A stretch of 64,000 nt of DNA, from contig CALXPO010000027.1 in assembly GCA_944390315.1 (NCBI GenBank), positions 124,001 through 188,000 on the forward strand, written 5' to 3'. Below, one piece after another: positions 62,079 through 64,000 of this stretch (the stretch's first letter is position 1; each line of letters starts with the position of its first letter). This stretch comes from an uncultured Alphaproteobacteria bacterium. Its GTDB lineage: Bacteria; Pseudomonadota; Alphaproteobacteria; RF32; CAG-239. The translations under genes were made by a program, and so were the position numbers. Under the pieces are notes generated by a model, which worked only from the letters and a program-made list of their open reading frames with translations, searched no databases and had not been told where the DNA came from.

Positions 62079-64000
62079 ATGAGAAATATGTTTAATAAAA
62101 TCGGTGAAGCCGGTACTATGCTGGTGGAGGCATTGGCTATGCTGGGGTTAATTTCTATGGTTACCCCAATCTTGTATAAAAAAGCGGCAGAAAGAACAAC
62201 GGAATTGCAGGATATTAATGCATCTAACCAATTGAGAATTTTGGCTAATGCCATGGATGCTTATATTAAAGATAATTTTAGTCGAATTTCAGGCGGGGAT
62301 ACTGTGACAAATAGTTGTGATGTCCCTTCTGTCAATTATGGTAGTTTAAGAGACGATTCCGTCGTTTCGTTTGATATATCTCACTTATGCGAATATTTGC
62401 CTTATGGCTTCTTAAAAGACGGAAAAACTCAGGAGAGCAGGATATTTTCTAATGCAGACCCTTCTTATAAAGTTGTATTGCGTAAAACAACAGGAACGGA
62501 AACAGATGAAGCAGATAATGAAATTGTTGTTTCCGAAACTATTACCGGCTTTTTAACGGCTGTGCCTAACGAAGGAGAAGATTTCCCGTCGAATCGTGTT
62601 TCTCGTATTGCAACCATGGTCGGCAGTAACGGCGGCTATGTCCAAGATGACGGAAAAATCGTCGGTTCTCAAGGTATCTGGAGTTTGGATAATGATAGTG
62701 AATTGGGACTAACTCTTCCGGCAAAAACTTTTGTTATTTCTTCGTTGCAGCCTATATCTTCCCAAGGTTTGTCAAACGAAGATGTTTTGCACCGTAAAAC
62801 CCAAAGTCAAAATGATTATGTCTTGAACTCTATGGAAACAGACTTATTTATGGGCTTTAACGAAAAAAATCATAATATTCGTCAGGTTAACCAAATCATT
62901 ATGTCTCCTCAGGTCGACTGGATGGTCGGTGGTGATTCTAACAGTATTAAGCAGTCGGAAATACCGACAATGGAATATGGACAAACCTATGATCCCGATT
63001 TGGATTATACCCTTTATATCGGCGATAAAGGCGGTGCTTATATGGAAGGTAATTTTGCCGCTTTGTCTTCTTTGTTTACGGTTCGAAGTGAAGACGAAAC
63101 AGACGGCGGTATTAAGTATTATGAAACTAGAAATGATACGGATATGACAGATCCGGCTAATCCTGTTACCACGACCAATAAAGGTGCAAATATATTTAGT
63201 GTAAACAAATCTAAAATGGAATATGGTAATATTGATGAAAATACGGCAGGAGTCTTGTTAACCGTAGATAAAGACGAAGGAAACATGGTGTTTGAATCCA
63301 AAACAACCAGTACATCTTCAACCGGAGATCCCTCAACAAGTTCGCAAAAATTGGTCGATGCAAGCGCCTCTCGGGTTAATCTTTTGGACGGTGCTTTGAG
63401 TGTTCGAAATCCAAAAATCACGGCAGATGGTAGATATAAAGATTATACAAACAGTCAATGGGTTCCCGATAACGCCATACCTTCTGTTGTTGTCGGCGGT
63501 GGTGAAATTCATGACGGCTCTTATACGACCTATACATATCAAGATGGTCGACCTGTCATCAATGCCGGTGAGCTGGACGGAACAGAATCGGCCGGTGAAC
63601 ATGCTTTAACCGTTAATGGTCCTGCTTTTGTCAGAGATAGTTTGAAAACAGCTAAGCTGAAAGCCTATAATGTCGATGCCGCAAAGTTAAGGGGGGGTGT
63701 CGATATGGCAAACTTCGAATCTGCTACGGATGATTCAGACTTCTATTTAGTCGCAGAGCAGAAGGGAACGGATGCGGCAACTGCGGAAGGACGTTTGCTT
63801 GTCGGACCATATAAAGATGCGGCTTCCAATGAAAATAGATATCGTTTACAGGTTGCTGAAGTAGACGGAACTTCTGATGAAGGAACGACCATTCAGGGTG
63901 GAATTCGTATGAATCACGAATCAGGTATAAATTTAGCAGCCGGTGACCCGTCCGGAGCCGTCGATTTGGGACTGATTGAACATAATGTCAACAATAATAG
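62079..64000 (+). CDS. PilV-like type IV pilin/adhesin, runs off the window
   Basis: Open for at least 640 codons from the ATG at 62079 (GGGGGAAG upstream), no stop before 64000. It begins with a prepilin-type signal: GEAG-TMLVEALAMLGLISM with predicted cleavage after Gly, then helical ELQDINASNQLRILANAMDAYI, as in PilV tip adhesins of type IVb pili. The middle and C-terminal parts have Gly/Asp/Asn-rich beta repeats (ITADGRY, VVVGGGEIHDG, INAGELDG). A run of seven G occurs at 63691-63697. Conserved N-terminus plus long variable body suggests a shufflon-like or repeat adhesin; the 3' end is not in the window. Confidence 0.85.
   Translation, partial: MRNMFNKIGEAGTMLVEALAMLGLISMVTPILYKKAAERTTELQDINASNQLRILANAMDAYIKDNFSRISGGDTVTNSCDVPSVNYGSLRDDSVVSFDISHLCEYLPYGFLKDGKTQESRIFSNADPSYKVVLRKTTGTETDEADNEIVVSETITGFLTAVPNEGEDFPSNRVSRIATMVGSNGGYVQDDGKIVGSQGIWSLDNDSELGLTLPAKTFVISSLQPISSQGLSNEDVLHRKTQSQNDYVLNSMETDLFMGFNEKNHNIRQVNQIIMSPQVDWMVGGDSNSIKQSEIPTMEYGQTYDPDLDYTLYIGDKGGAYMEGNFAALSSLFTVRSEDETDGGIKYYETRNDTDMTDPANPVTTTNKGANIFSVNKSKMEYGNIDENTAGVLLTVDKDEGNMVFESKTTSTSSTGDPSTSSQKLVDASASRVNLLDGALSVRNPKITADGRYKDYTNSQWVPDNAIPSVVVGGGEIHDGSYTTYTYQDGRPVINAGELDGTESAGEHALTVNGPAFVRDSLKTAKLKAYNVDAAKLRGGVDMANFESATDDSDFYLVAEQKGTDAATAEGRLLVGPYKDAASNENRYRLQVAEVDGTSDEGTTIQGGIRMNHESGINLAAGDPSGAVDLGLIEHNVNNN

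Overview
The window reads as a chromosomal stretch of a moderately AT-rich alphaproteobacterium. The evidence is indirect but consistent: alphaproteobacterial gene pairings (fliL-fliM-DUF6468-motE, ftsE-ftsX-DUF218-plsC, M23 peptidase-bactofilin), a zinc-type Adk, and a PlsC with the HX4E variant motif. The dispersed structured repeats, a Bacteroidetes-looking lipoprotein and the PilM/PilV-like pilus genes suggest an uncultured host-associated (for example gut) lineage; that placement is inference. No rRNA, tRNA, CRISPR array or replication origin was found.

Layout. 0-5.4 kb: pth, ychF, a Pmp-like autotransporter and an acyl-carrier-domain protein. 5.4-20.6 kb: the S10-spc-alpha ribosomal super-operon (rpsJ to rpoA), broken between rplO and secY by a terminator, a decayed IS200-type transposase with its Shine-Dalgarno-sequestering hairpin, and a dispersed repeat that carries a piece of an O-acyltransferase gene. 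20.6-25.7 kb: rplQ, normally next to rpoA, is pushed 4.6 kb downstream by a translationally coupled cassette (SAM methyltransferase, truncated AlaRS-like protein, MccF-like S66 peptidase and two unequal dCTP-deaminase-like proteins) followed by dtd. 25.7-26.4 kb is gene-free and rich in relics. 26.4-36.8 kb: eno, dCMP deaminase, a LuxR-type regulator, a DHHW/AlgJ-like plus MBOAT O-acetylation pair, an exported protein, lepA, a GNAT protein and an unknown. 36.9-41.2 kb is an accessory island: a Bacteroidetes-like lipoprotein, then a minus-strand cluster with a frameshifted HTH regulator, a glycine-rich 282-aa protein, three tandem copies of a 96-aa membrane protein (332-bp period) and a 90-aa membrane protein. 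41.3-57 kb is mostly core: pgk, gap, nitroreductase, argS, ftsEX, plsC, rsmD, an RluB-type pseudouridine synthase, tadA, an HNH-like protein, ftsB, M23 peptidase, bactofilin, smpB and crcB. 57-61 kb: uvrB downstream of a small flagellar operon. 61.2 kb to the edge: a PilM-like gene and a long PilV-like pilin that runs off the window.

Most notable: (1) five copies of a ~140-bp intergenic element whose first and last hairpins share a GTTTAY loop, which may be a non-autonomous element of a Y1 (IS200/IS605) transposase; (2) the rpoA/rplQ cassette, whose parts (aminoacyl-adenylate chemistry, acyl-nucleotide peptidase, cytidine deaminase fold, methyl transfer) look like one nucleotide-linked pathway or immunity module; (3) the triplicated small membrane gene behind a candidate toxin or effector. 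Functions assigned to these three are inference; the sequence patterns are seen directly.
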